Positions 18,258 through 26,954 of a stretch of 64,000 nt of DNA are shown here, piece by piece. Source of the stretch: Lujinxingia litoralis (GTDB lineage: Bacteria; Myxococcota_A; Bradymonadia; Bradymonadales; Bradymonadaceae); the NCBI RefSeq assembly GCF_003260125.1, contig NZ_QHKO01000001.1, forward strand, positions 248,001 through 312,000, given 5' to 3'. How positions within the stretch are numbered: the stretch's first letter is position 1; each line of letters opens with the position of its first letter. The notes below the pieces were generated by a model. The model did no database searches and was not told where the DNA came from. It saw nothing but the letters and a program-made list of their open reading frames with translations. The position numbers and the translations under genes were made by a program.

Positions 18258-18303
18258 GGTTCATCCTCGCGTTGACGTCTGTGGGGTGGAGTGGCTAAAA
18301 CAC

Positions 18304-18317
18304 TAACCTAACGGTTA
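18304..18317. promoter_or_regulatory. Candidate operator palindrome TAACC-N4-GGTTA
   Basis: TAACCTAACGGTTA is a 5-bp inverted repeat with a 4-bp spacer, in the short divergent spacer between the monooxygenase (start 18257) and BASS transporter (start 18367) genes. The size and symmetry suit a TetR-type dimer, and a TetR gene lies nearby. There is one copy only. Confidence 0.35.
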
Positions 18318-18366
18318 AGAACGTCAAGCCCCCTCTCCCTCTGTGCTGATCCGCCCGGGGTGTCCC

Positions 18367-19299
18367 ATGCGCGAGAGCATCGACGCGATCGATCTCCACT
18401 TCGATCCCGCCAGTCTGCTGGCGCTCAACCTCATCCTGGGGCTGATCATGTTCGGGGTCGCGCTCTCGCTGCGCGTCGAAGATTTCCGCTACGTGCTGCG
18501 CCACCCGAGAGCCCCGCTGGTGGGGATGCTCGCGCAGTTTGGCGTGTTGCCGGCCGCGACCTGGGGGCTGACCCTGCTCCTCGATCTGCCGGCCAGCGTG
18601 AAGCTGGGCATGATCCTGGTGTCGTCCTGCCCGGGCGGAAACGTCTCCAACTTCATCGCCCACGTAAGCCGCGCCAACACCGCGCTCTCGGTCTCGGTGA
18701 CGGCGCTCTCCACCAGCGCGGCCCTGATCATGACGCCGCTCAACGTGAGCTTCTGGGGCTCGCGCTCCCCCGAGACCCGGGCCATTCTCCGCGAGCTGAG
18801 CCTGGAGCCGACCGACATGCTGCGCAATATCCTGGTGTTGCTCGGCCTGCCCCTGGTCGCCGGGATGCTGCTCCGCCGCTACGCCCCCCACCTCGCCAGG
18901 CGCGCCGAACGCCCCTTCAAGGTCCTGGCGCTGGGGCTCTTTGCGCTACTGATCCTGGTGGCGTTTCGCGCCAACATGGCCGCCTTCATCGCGGTGATCG
19001 GAGTTATTTTTCTCCCGGTAGCCCTGCACAACGCCCTGGCCTGGGGGATCGGCTACACCGCCGGGCTCCTGGCGCGCCTGCCCCCGCGCGATACCCGCGC
19101 GCTGGCCATCGAGGTGGCGATTCAAAACTCCGGGCTGGGGCTGGTGTTGGTCTTTGGCTTCTTTGCCGGCCTGGGCGGCATGGCCGTGGTCGCCGCCTGG
19201 TGGGGCATCTGGCACCTGGTGGCCGGACTCTTTATGGCCGCCCTGTGGTCCCGTCGCCCCCCGGCCCTCTCCCCCACCTCTCCCATCTCACCCCGCTGA
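18367..19299 (+). CDS. Bile acid:sodium symporter (BASS) family transporter
   Basis: A 310-residue membrane protein with about nine or ten hydrophobic helices. The BASS family core is visible: LILGLIMFGVALSL in the first helix, LVSSCPGGNVSNFIA (about residues 86-100) matching the conserved CPGG(N/T)xSN sodium-site loop, and a later inverted-repeat half with EVAIQNSGLGLVL (N and Q of the second crossover). These transporters import organic anions such as pantoate, pyruvate or sterol-like acids with sodium. The substrate is not deducible. ATG at 18367 was preferred to an in-frame GTG at 18343. It is divergent from the monooxygenase gene and could share its regulation. Confidence 0.87.
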   Translation: MRESIDAIDLHFDPASLLALNLILGLIMFGVALSLRVEDFRYVLRHPRAPLVGMLAQFGVLPAATWGLTLLLDLPASVKLGMILVSSCPGGNVSNFIAHVSRANTALSVSVTALSTSAALIMTPLNVSFWGSRSPETRAILRELSLEPTDMLRNILVLLGLPLVAGMLLRRYAPHLARRAERPFKVLALGLFALLILVAFRANMAAFIAVIGVIFLPVALHNALAWGIGYTAGLLARLPPRDTRALAIEVAIQNSGLGLVLVFGFFAGLGGMAVVAAWWGIWHLVAGLFMAALWSRRPPALSPTSPISPR

Positions 19300-19360
19300 G
19301 TTCGGGCGGCCCCCACGCCCGAGCTCACTCTTGTTCCCGCACGATGGAATGACGCTGCCT

Positions 19361-21103
19361 ATGACCACCACAAACGCCCCCGCCGCCGACACGATCCTCA
19401 TCACCGGTGCCGCCGGCTTTATCGGCGACGCCCTGCTGCGCACCCTGTTTAGCGATGCCGACGGCTTTGAGCGCATCATCGCCACCGACATCCACCCCCT
19501 GGCCAGCGACCTGCCTCCCGACTCGCGCCTGATCGAGGTTCGCCAGGACATCCGCGATGCCGACGCCCTCCAGGCCCTCTTCCTCGCCCATACCCCGCGC
19601 GTGGTGGTGCATCTGGCCGCGATCGTCACCCCGCCGCCCGGCGAATCCCGAGCATTTCAGTACGAGGTCGACGTCCTGGGCACGCGCAACGTCATCCAGG
19701 CCTGTGCCGCGGCCGGGGTCCGCCAGTTTATCTACACCTCCAGCGGCGCGGCCTACGGCTACCACCCGGATAACCCGCCGGCGCTCAAAGAGAGCGCCCC
19801 CCTGCGTGGGAACAAGGTCTTTGCCTACGCGCACCACAAGCGCCTGGTCGAAGAAGACCTGGCGCGCGCCCGCGCGCGCCATCCCGAGGTAGGCCAGCTT
19901 ATTTTTCGGGTCTCCACTGTGCTCGGTCCCCGGACCGACAACCAGATCACCGGCCTCTTTGAGCAGGCGCTGGTCCCGGGCATCCGCGGCGCGGACTCCC
20001 CCTTTTGCATCGTGGCCGACGTCGATGTGGTGGCGGCCATCCGCCGGGGCATCGCCACCGGAGAGACCGGCATCTACAATCTCACCGGCGACGGCACGCT
20101 GAGCCTGGAAGCCATCGCCCACCGCCTGGGTCGGCGCTACCTCCCCCTGCCTGAGCGCCTGGTCAAACGCGCCCTCGGAGAGCTCCACCGCCGGGGCATC
20201 GGCCCTTACGGCCCGGAGCAGGTCCTCTTTCTCAAACACCGCCCGGTCCTCGATAACACGCGCCTCAAATGCGAGTTCGGCTTCACCCCAAGCCTGACCA
20301 CCGAGGAGGCCTTCGAGCGCTACCGTCAGGCCCGGGAGGCCTCCGGGCCTCACACCGTGCTCCTCACTGGCGCCGGCGGCGGCCTGGGCTACGAGCTGGC
20401 CCGCGTGCACGCGCAGCGAGGCGACCGCCTGGCCCTCTTGGACCACGACCCGGTGGCGCTGGAGCGGGCGCTGAGGATGGCCCGCGCGCTGGGCGCCGAG
20501 GCCATCGCCCTGCGCGCCGATCTGCGCCGGGCCGAGGACTGCCACCAGGCCCTGACCCGGACCACAGCGACCTTTGGCAACCTGGACATCCTCTACAACA
20601 ACGCCGCGATTCCCTCGCGCCAACGCTTCGACGCCGGCTCCACCGACGAGGTCCAGCGCCTGCTCGACGTCAACCTGATGGGCGCGGTACGCATCACCGA
20701 AGCCGCGCTGCCCTGGCTCAAAGCCTCAAAAGGTCGTATCTGTGCCATCTCCAGCGTGGCGGGCTTTGCCCCGCTGACCGGGCGCACGGCCTACGCGGCC
20801 AGCAAGCACGGCCTCCACGGGTTCTTCACCTCGCTACGCACGGAGCTCGCCAGTCAACAGGTCTCGGTCACCCTGGCCTGCCCGGCCTACATCAAGACCG
20901 CCTTTCGCCAACACGCCCGGGACAACGCCCCGGAACTCGCGGCCTCCCGAGTGGCCCGCACCATCGTGGAATCCACACTGCACCGTCGCCGCCTGGCGCT
21001 GATCGGCTCCACGGCCCACCTGGCCTACTGGCTCCACCGCCTGAGTCCGGGCCTCTTTGAACACCTGATGCGCCGCAGCGTCCGCGACGAATTCCCCCTC
21101 TAA
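19361..21103 (+). CDS. Double short-chain dehydrogenase fusion: NAD-dependent epimerase-like + classical SDR
   Basis: A 580-residue protein with two Rossmann domains. Residues about 10-320 are an extended SDR: ITGAAGFIG, STVLGPRTDN, and a YxxxK site at YAHHK preceded by YTSSGAAYGY. Residues about 330-580 are a classical SDR: LLTGAGGGLG, NNAAIPS, ISSVAG and the catalytic YAASK. Both halves retain their catalytic Tyr and Lys, so both could be active. Possible substrates are sugar nucleotides, sterols or polyketide-like ketones. An ATG at 19349 is an alternative start. It lies 61 nt after the BASS gene and 32 nt before the aldo/keto reductase, probably as an operon. Confidence 0.82.
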   Translation: MTTTNAPAADTILITGAAGFIGDALLRTLFSDADGFERIIATDIHPLASDLPPDSRLIEVRQDIRDADALQALFLAHTPRVVVHLAAIVTPPPGESRAFQYEVDVLGTRNVIQACAAAGVRQFIYTSSGAAYGYHPDNPPALKESAPLRGNKVFAYAHHKRLVEEDLARARARHPEVGQLIFRVSTVLGPRTDNQITGLFEQALVPGIRGADSPFCIVADVDVVAAIRRGIATGETGIYNLTGDGTLSLEAIAHRLGRRYLPLPERLVKRALGELHRRGIGPYGPEQVLFLKHRPVLDNTRLKCEFGFTPSLTTEEAFERYRQAREASGPHTVLLTGAGGGLGYELARVHAQRGDRLALLDHDPVALERALRMARALGAEAIALRADLRRAEDCHQALTRTTATFGNLDILYNNAAIPSRQRFDAGSTDEVQRLLDVNLMGAVRITEAALPWLKASKGRICAISSVAGFAPLTGRTAYAASKHGLHGFFTSLRTELASQQVSVTLACPAYIKTAFRQHARDNAPELAASRVARTIVESTLHRRRLALIGSTAHLAYWLHRLSPGLFEHLMRRSVRDEFPL

Positions 21104-21135
21104 CCCCCCTCTCCTCGAGCTCCCCGAATCTCATC

Positions 21136-22179
21136 ATGACCCAACTCCCCCCCATCGCCACTCGCCGCCTGGGCCAGACCGGCCTCAACGTCTCCCGCAT
21201 CTGCCTGGGCACCATGATGTTTGCCGACCGCACCGGGCTGCCCGAGGCCAAAAGCATCGCCGACCTCTGCCTGGACCACGGCGTCTACTTCTGGGACACC
21301 GCCGACATGTACAGCCGCGGCGGCTCCGAAGCGATGGTCGGTGAACTGATGGCCGGGCGCCGCGATCAGATCGTGCTGGCCACCAAAGCCTGCCGCCCGA
21401 TGAGCGAGCGCCCCAACGACCGCGGACTCTCCGCGCGCCACCTGATCGCCGCCTGCGAGGCCTCGCTGCGCCGCCTCAACACCGACTACATCGACATCTA
21501 CTACCTGCACTTCACCGACCCTCAGACGCGCCCCGAAGAGACGCTGCGCGCCCTCGAAGATCTCGTGCGCAGCGGCAAGGTCCGCTACGCCGGCGTCTCC
21601 AACCATCAGGCCTGGGAGGTCGCCGACCGCGTGGGGCTGGCCCGGGCCCACGGCTGGCAGCCCATCGACGTGGTGCAGCCCCTCTACAACATCCTCAACC
21701 GCGACATTGAGCGCGAGCTCATCCCCATGGCCGAGCATTACGGCATGGGCGTGGTCACCTACTCCTCGCTGGCCCGCGGCGTGCTCACCGGGAAGTACCG
21801 AGCCGGCGCCGCGCCCCCCGAGGGCTCGCGCCGCGCCCGGGGCGATGTGCGCCTGAGCCAGGCCGAGTGGCGCGCCGAATCGCTGGAGCTCGTCGAGGAG
21901 CTCCGCCCTTTGGCCGAGCAACGCGACGTCCCCTTAAGCCAGCTCGCCACCGCCTGGACACTGGCCAACCCCCTGGTCGACTCGGTGATCATCGGCCCGC
22001 GCACGCTGGCCCAGGCCCGCGACGCCCTCCAGAGCGCGGCGCTCCGATGGGACGACGAGCTGGAGCGCGCCATCGACGCCTTAAGCCCCCGGGGCACCCA
22101 CACCGGCCGCGAGATCCCCGATCAGGAAGTCTTCCCCATCCGCGGTCGCCCGACTCAGTACCCCACGTTTAAGTACTGA
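21136..22179 (+). CDS. Aldo/keto reductase
   Basis: A 347-residue TIM-barrel NADPH reductase. Typical segments are LGQTGLNVSRICLGTMMF at the start, the catalytic Asp and Tyr in FWDTADMYSRGGSE, the catalytic Lys in VLATKAC, DYIDIYYLHFTD, and a cofactor-binding end region (TLANPLVDSVIIGPRT). The length and motifs match the YghZ/GSP69-like branch of AKRs. It follows the double SDR gene by 32 nt, so it may act on the same carbonyl compounds. The C-terminal 25 nt overlap convergently with the TPR lipoprotein gene on the other strand. Confidence 0.92.
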   Translation: MTQLPPIATRRLGQTGLNVSRICLGTMMFADRTGLPEAKSIADLCLDHGVYFWDTADMYSRGGSEAMVGELMAGRRDQIVLATKACRPMSERPNDRGLSARHLIAACEASLRRLNTDYIDIYYLHFTDPQTRPEETLRALEDLVRSGKVRYAGVSNHQAWEVADRVGLARAHGWQPIDVVQPLYNILNRDIERELIPMAEHYGMGVVTYSSLARGVLTGKYRAGAAPPEGSRRARGDVRLSQAEWRAESLELVEELRPLAEQRDVPLSQLATAWTLANPLVDSVIIGPRTLAQARDALQSAALRWDDELERAIDALSPRGTHTGREIPDQEVFPIRGRPTQYPTFKY

Positions 22180-22937
22180 CGGCAGCGCTCGGCCAGATCG
22201 TTGCGTGGCTGAATCTCCACGCAACGCTGGAAATGGGCCCGCGCGCGCCGGTCGCCGGCCTCCTGCAGGATCTTGCCCAGGTTGAAGTGCGGCTCCTGGT
22301 AGTTCTCCGGGCATTTTTCAATGGCCAGTCGGTAGTAACGCACCGCCTCCATCGCGTTGCCCATCGCCTCGTAAACGAGCCCCTGGTTGTTGTCAGCCAG
22401 ACACATCTGCGGCGCCAGGAAGGCCGCCATCCGGAAGTGCTCCAGCGCTTCGGCGAAACGACGCTGATTGTAATAGGCCCAGCCCAGGTTGTTGTGGGCG
22501 AGCTCCGGGGTGGTGTAGAGCGTCTCATCAATCAGGGTCAGAAACTCCGCCTCGGCTTCTTCCCAGCGCTCCATCGCCAGGTAGACCGTCCCCAGATTAT
22601 TGCGCGCGAAGTGGAAGCTCGGCTCCACGCGCAGCACCTCTTTGAAGTGGTTCACCGCTCGCCGATAATCGCGTCGACCCATGTAGATGATGCCGAGCAG
22701 GTAGTTGGCCTGGGTGTGGTCCGGGTTCAGCTCCAGCGCCCGGGTGAGCTCGCGAATAGCGTGAGTCACCTCGTTGGCCTCGAAGTACCCGGCGCCCATG
22801 TCGTAATGAAACTGGGCATCTTTCTGAATCTGGTCGGCCTCGGCCCTGGCCTTGCCGGCGGCGCATCCAACGCTCACGCTGCACATCGCCGCCAGCACCA
22901 GCAGCCAGATCACACGCATCATAGGACTTGCCCTCAT
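22155..22937 (-). CDS. TPR lipoprotein (Tgl/PilW/PilF-like)
   Basis: A 260-residue protein. The signal peptide runs to a lipobox VSVGC, so it is predicted to be lipidated, with the rest in the periplasm. About six TPR units follow (HYDMGAGYFEANEVTHAIRE, QANYLLGIIYMGRRDYRRAV, ARNNLGTVYLAMERWEEAEA). The size and layout resemble PilF/PilW and Myxococcus Tgl, which help type IV pilus secretin assembly. No pilus genes lie nearby, so this is a suggestion. The ATG at 22937 has GGGAG 9 nt upstream. A Met-Met pair at 22922/22919 is the alternative. The 3' end overlaps the aldo/keto reductase gene. Confidence 0.78.
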   Translation of the reverse strand: MRASPMMRVIWLLVLAAMCSVSVGCAAGKARAEADQIQKDAQFHYDMGAGYFEANEVTHAIRELTRALELNPDHTQANYLLGIIYMGRRDYRRAVNHFKEVLRVEPSFHFARNNLGTVYLAMERWEEAEAEFLTLIDETLYTTPELAHNNLGWAYYNQRRFAEALEHFRMAAFLAPQMCLADNNQGLVYEAMGNAMEAVRYYRLAIEKCPENYQEPHFNLGKILQEAGDRRARAHFQRCVEIQPRNDLAERCRQYLNVGY

Positions 22938-23050
22938 CGTCTCGCTCTCCCACTCTTTTGTGCTCGCCACTTTTGGGGCTCTACCAAACGCGGCGAGCCT
23001 AACACGGGGCCGAAAGCCCCCCAAGTTTTCGCACCGCGCTCGGAGCAGCC

Positions 23051-24568
23051 ATGAACCTCTCCCACGCCGATCTTCAGCTCATCGTCGATGAGATCCGCAC
23101 ATTGGCCGTGCCCGGCGTCATCCAGAAAGTCTTCGACGCCGGCCCCCGCCGCGCCATCCTTCAGGTGCGCAGCCCGGGCCACACCTACAACATCCTGGTC
23201 AGCGTGGCCCCCGAAGACACCCGTCTGCACCTGGTCGCCGAGCGCCCACGCGTTTCGGGACCGCCCCAGGCCTTTGTGATGCAGCTTCGCAAATGGCTGC
23301 ACGGCGCCTGGATTCAAGCGATCGACCTGGACGCCCGGGACCGAATCATCACCTTTACCCTCTCGGCCATCGACCCGACCTGGGAGCCCCAACCCGACGA
23401 TGAACGGGCGCTTCGCCGGGAGATTTCCCTGGTGTGCGAGCTTGTAGGCCATCACCCCAACGTCTTTGTGGTGGACCAGGAGCGCATCGTCGGCATGGCC
23501 CACGGGCGCAGCCTTGGCGAGCGCGATCTGCGCCCGGGCGCGCACTACAACGCGCCACCACCGCCGCCGGAACGCGGCCCCCAGGCTCATCCCGAGCTTG
23601 TGGCCCGGGAGGGCGATGGCTCCCGCTCCACCTGGCTCAGCGCCCACATCGACGACACGCTGGCGCAGCAACACCGCACCGACCTCTACCGCCGCCTCCA
23701 GAGCGATCTTCGTTCCCGGGCGCGGACCCTGCGCCGGCGCCTCAAAAACATCGAGGAGGACCTGGGGCGCATCGAGGCCTCGGCCCGCTATCAGATCTTC
23801 GGTGAGCTCCTGCAAAGCGCCTACGGTCGGGTCAAACGCGGCGCCACACAGGTGCGCGTCCCGGACTACTATCAAGAGGGGATGCCGGAGATCTCAATTC
23901 CCCTCGATCCGGCCCACGACCTGCAGTGGAACATCGATCGCTACTTCCACCAGCACCGCCGCTACAAAGAGGCCCGTGACGACGTGGAGACGCGCTTTCT
24001 GCAAAGCGAAGAGGCGCTGGAAGAGGTGGAAGACGCCCGGCAGACCCTGCAAGAGCTGAGCGACGCCGACCTCCACCAACTCCAAGCCTTTGAGCAGGAG
24101 TTGCGCGCCTCTCAACTCCTCAAGCGCACGCGGCGCCAGCGCGCGGCGCGCCGCGCACACGCGCCACGCCCGCCCTACCGCGAGTTTCGCTCCCATAAAG
24201 GCGCGGTCATCCTGGTGGGGCGCGGCGCCAAGCATAACGACGCCCTCACCACCCGGGTGGCCCGCGGGCGCGACCTCTGGCTCCACGCGCGTGACTGGTC
24301 CGGCGCCCATGTGATCGTGCGACGCGAGCGCGATCAGACCCTCGACAGCGAGACGCTCATCGACGCCGCCACCCTGGCCGCTCACTTCTCCCGCGGCCGC
24401 AAGGACTCGCTCATCGACGTGACCTACACCGACGCTCGCCATGTCCGAAAGCCCCGGGGCAGCGCACCGGGCATGGTCACGATCGCCAGCGGTGCCACCA
24501 TCGCCGTGACCCTGGAAGAAGACCGCCTGGAGCGCCTCCTGGCCACCGAGATCGACCCCGGCGACTGA
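23051..24568 (+). CDS. rqcH: RqcH/NFACT family ribosome-quality-control protein (Rqc2/FbpA-like)
   Basis: A 505-residue NFACT protein. The N-terminal NFACT-N domain (about 1-230) contains the Asp-Arg pair at positions 97-98 in RDRIITF, the residues needed for Ala-tailing in Bacillus RqcH. A central helical and coiled-coil region (about 230-370) is followed by the NFACT-R domain (about 378-490: YREFRSHKGAVILVGRGAKH, DLWLHARDWSGAHVIV and APGMVTIASGAT). It should bind stalled 50S subunits with peptidyl-tRNA and add C-terminal tails for degradation. GGAG lies 5 nt before the ATG. A strong hairpin follows. It is divergent from the Tgl-like gene. Confidence 0.9.
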   Translation: MNLSHADLQLIVDEIRTLAVPGVIQKVFDAGPRRAILQVRSPGHTYNILVSVAPEDTRLHLVAERPRVSGPPQAFVMQLRKWLHGAWIQAIDLDARDRIITFTLSAIDPTWEPQPDDERALRREISLVCELVGHHPNVFVVDQERIVGMAHGRSLGERDLRPGAHYNAPPPPPERGPQAHPELVAREGDGSRSTWLSAHIDDTLAQQHRTDLYRRLQSDLRSRARTLRRRLKNIEEDLGRIEASARYQIFGELLQSAYGRVKRGATQVRVPDYYQEGMPEISIPLDPAHDLQWNIDRYFHQHRRYKEARDDVETRFLQSEEALEEVEDARQTLQELSDADLHQLQAFEQELRASQLLKRTRRQRAARRAHAPRPPYREFRSHKGAVILVGRGAKHNDALTTRVARGRDLWLHARDWSGAHVIVRRERDQTLDSETLIDAATLAAHFSRGRKDSLIDVTYTDARHVRKPRGSAPGMVTIASGATIAVTLEEDRLERLLATEIDPGD

Positions 24569-24599
24569 GCCCCCGCCCCTCCCAGACGCCTGACGAACA

Positions 24600-24637
24600 A
24601 AAAGCCCCGGTGAGCGCTCAGGCTCACCGGGGCTTTT
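24600..24637. terminator. Bidirectional intrinsic terminator
   Basis: A 16-bp perfect stem (arms 24600-24615 and 24622-24637) has A-run and T-run ends in both directions and a 6-nt loop. It lies between the convergent rqcH and GltJ-like genes and would stop transcription from both. Confidence 0.9.
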
Positions 24638-24662
24638 CAGGTCGTACGCTTCGTGTCGCGAA

Positions 24663-26447
24663 TCAGCGCATCACGAAGGGATAGGTAATCGGCAGCTCGC
24701 TCTTCGACTCGGGGAAGCGCATCGAGTTGACCACACGCTCGATGCAACCACCCAGGTCGGTGCCGGCCATCGGGGCCCCCTGCACGCTGGCGCCCGACAC
24801 CGAGCCGCTCGGCTGCACGGTAAAGCGCACCCGCGCCGTACCACTCAACCCACCGGAGTTGGAGTCCCGCGAGCAGGCCGCAATCTGCGAGTTGTACTTG
24901 CGAATGGTCCCGGCGACCTGCGAGCGCGACAGACTATCGGGAACGTTGCTGGCCGGCGCCGGCGCGCTTCCACCGCTGCTGCCCGAGGTGCTTCCGGAGC
25001 GATCCAGCTGACCGATGATCGAGTCGACACCGCTACCGCTGCTGCCCGAGGACTTCTTCGTCTCGGTACGCGACGCGGTGCGCGTCGACTCACTGCGCTC
25101 ACGCGTGCGCGACGTGGACCTGGAAGTCTTCTTCGGCGCCTCAGCCCGCGCTTCTTCCTTCGCTTCTTCTTTCTCGCTCTCTTCCTCAGCTTTCGCTTCT
25201 TCGGAGTCGCCACCTTCGGCAGCAGCCAGAGCGGCGGCCGCGGCGGCTTTCGCCTCCTCGGCTTCCTTCTGCTCCTCCGCCGTGGGCGCGGCCTCGGCGG
25301 CGGGCGCCGCAGCCGGGGCCTGAGCCACCGCCGGCTGCGCCGGCTGCTCATTGCCGCGATCGCCCAGCAGCACCACCACAACCGCCACCAGCGCCACGAC
25401 CAACACCGCAGCCCCGGCGATCACACCGATAAGCAACCCTTTGTTTTGCTTGCGATGACTGCCCATCGGCATCAACGCCGGCATGCTCATCGTGCCCGGC
25501 GAAAACTCCTCGCCACTGCCGCTATTACCCTTCATGGCCGAGTGCGAGCTGGCGAGCGCCTGAATGTCGATCAATCCCGACTTGTCATTGCCCTGCGCCG
25601 CGCCCTCCGCCGGCTTACTCACCGCCTTGACCTGGTCCACGCTGCTCAGGCTGAAGAGCACACTGTTTTCGTTGCGCGCCCCCACCATGCCCTCGCCACC
25701 ACTGGCGGCCGCCGGCTGCGCCGGCTCCTCGGCACCGTAGCCGGCGTTGTAGTCGTCTTCGGGCGGCGTGGAGTCAAAGGCTGCAAACATGCCGCCTTCA
25801 CCACCGCCAAATCCATCGTCGTACCCGCCGCCCTCATAGCCGCCGGCGTCGTAACCTCCACCGTCGTAGCCCTCGCCCTGATCGTAGCTCCCGCTGCCGT
25901 ACCCGCCGTCCGAGTAACTCTCGAGTGAAGGTTGGTCGTACCCCCCGCTCTCTACCGAAGCCTGATTGCTTTCAAATGCTGCGCCTTTCTGCAACTCGCT
26001 GGAACTCATCATCGCCGTTTGGTCGAGGTCATCGGAAGGCTGCGGACTGTGAGCCGAGGCGATCATCGTCGCTTCATGGGGCCCGGCCGCATCCTGCATC
26101 AGGTGGGCAAACTCGTTGAGCGTGCTCAACATCACCCAGTCATCAAGTCCATCGCGCCAGGCAAAGGTGTCCGGATGCACCTGGCCGGCAGTAAAGTAGG
26201 CCTCTACCTCCTCCGGAGTGATCGGCCCCACACGTTCCCCCTCCACCACGACATACCACTCCGAGGCTCCCCCGGTGTTGCCGTACGCCGAACCGAATGC
26301 CGGGCTGGACTCTTCCTGAGGCTCCGTCGTCCCCTGGACCACGATAACCTCACTGCACTTCTTGCACCGGATCTTAAAGACCTTGCCCTGGACCTTGTCG
26401 TCCGCGATGGAATACTTCGCGCCACAGTTGTCGCAAACGATCTTCAT
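24663..26447 (-). CDS. gltJ: GltJ/AgmX-like gliding-motility trans-envelope protein (zinc ribbon, GYF, TM, TonB-type C-terminus)
   Basis: A 594-residue protein. A zinc ribbon opens it with CxxC pairs at 5/8 and 28/31. A GYF-2 domain follows (about 62-115: WYVVVEGERVGPITPEEVEA). A Gly/Tyr-rich section, a single TM helix (about 338-361), Ala/Glu- and Ser/Arg-rich linkers and an AgmX/PglI C-terminal domain (about 510-594) complete it. The order matches Myxococcus GltJ, whose cytoplasmic zinc ribbon and GYF domains bind MglA and related partners and whose periplasmic part reaches the outer-membrane complex. Myxococcus GltJ has two TonB-like domains; I see only one here. AAGGAG lies 10 nt before the ATG. 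It lies downstream of the glt-like cluster on the same strand. Confidence 0.78.
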   Translation of the reverse strand: MKIVCDNCGAKYSIADDKVQGKVFKIRCKKCSEVIVVQGTTEPQEESSPAFGSAYGNTGGASEWYVVVEGERVGPITPEEVEAYFTAGQVHPDTFAWRDGLDDWVMLSTLNEFAHLMQDAAGPHEATMIASAHSPQPSDDLDQTAMMSSSELQKGAAFESNQASVESGGYDQPSLESYSDGGYGSGSYDQGEGYDGGGYDAGGYEGGGYDDGFGGGEGGMFAAFDSTPPEDDYNAGYGAEEPAQPAAASGGEGMVGARNENSVLFSLSSVDQVKAVSKPAEGAAQGNDKSGLIDIQALASSHSAMKGNSGSGEEFSPGTMSMPALMPMGSHRKQNKGLLIGVIAGAAVLVVALVAVVVVLLGDRGNEQPAQPAVAQAPAAAPAAEAAPTAEEQKEAEEAKAAAAAALAAAEGGDSEEAKAEEESEKEEAKEEARAEAPKKTSRSTSRTRERSESTRTASRTETKKSSGSSGSGVDSIIGQLDRSGSTSGSSGGSAPAPASNVPDSLSRSQVAGTIRKYNSQIAACSRDSNSGGLSGTARVRFTVQPSGSVSGASVQGAPMAGTDLGGCIERVVNSMRFPESKSELPITYPFVMR

Positions 26448-26867
26448 CAGAGAACCGCTCCTTCGCGTTGCCTATTTAAATGCCGCCAGAGATGCGGCCG
26501 GCGTGGACTCGACGTGCTCTGTGTCACCCTCAATGCGAGGTTGAACACCCTGGTAGAGCGATCTGCGCTCTGGAACTCTCATCCGACCGACGCGGGGCTT
26601 GATTGCAACGACCACCCCGCGGCCTCCATCAGCGTGATTCTCCAACGCCTCCGCCAGGCGGTAGGCCGTCCAGATCATCAACATCATATTAGGAGTACCG
26701 GTCAGCAGTCTCCAACCTAGCAAAGCGCTCAACGAAGCGTCAATCTGTTGTCGGCCCTCACAGCCCACCCCGATCCCCGCATAACTACGCCCTCAGCCCG
26801 CCCGCTCCGACCATCGGAGCCAGGCGCCCCCTCCGGCCGAAACAACTCTTTACGCATCCCCACCTCC
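26448..26867. other. Intergenic region upstream of the GltJ-like gene
   Basis: About 420 bp between the GltJ-like gene and the terminator of the first small exported protein. It should hold the GltJ-like promoter on the minus strand. I see no firm promoter, RNA or repeat. A 98-codon minus-strand frame (26472-26768) is open, but it has no convincing ribosome site and is not called. Confidence 0.5.
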
Positions 26868-26924
26868 AGAAAAGAAATGCCCCGCGTCCGACGCAGATTC
26901 TGCAGGGGCCGGGGCATTCTTTCT
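26868..26924 (-). terminator. Intrinsic terminator after the first small CglF-like gene
   Basis: On the minus strand a GC-rich stem (CGGGGCATT against AATGCCCCG-type arm) is followed by TTTCTTTTCT. It lies 30 nt after the gene ending at 26955. The structure resembles that at 27451-27500, in keeping with duplication of the whole unit. Confidence 0.75.
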
Positions 26925-26954
26925 AGCGACCCCGCCGCCAGAGAGCATGGACGC

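Noticed and set aside
26472..26768. 98-codon minus-strand frame upstream of the GltJ-like gene
   Set aside because: Third-position GC is lower than in neighbours and no convincing ribosome site precedes the start. It may be leader sequence of the GltJ-like transcript. It could be revived by transcription or conservation data.
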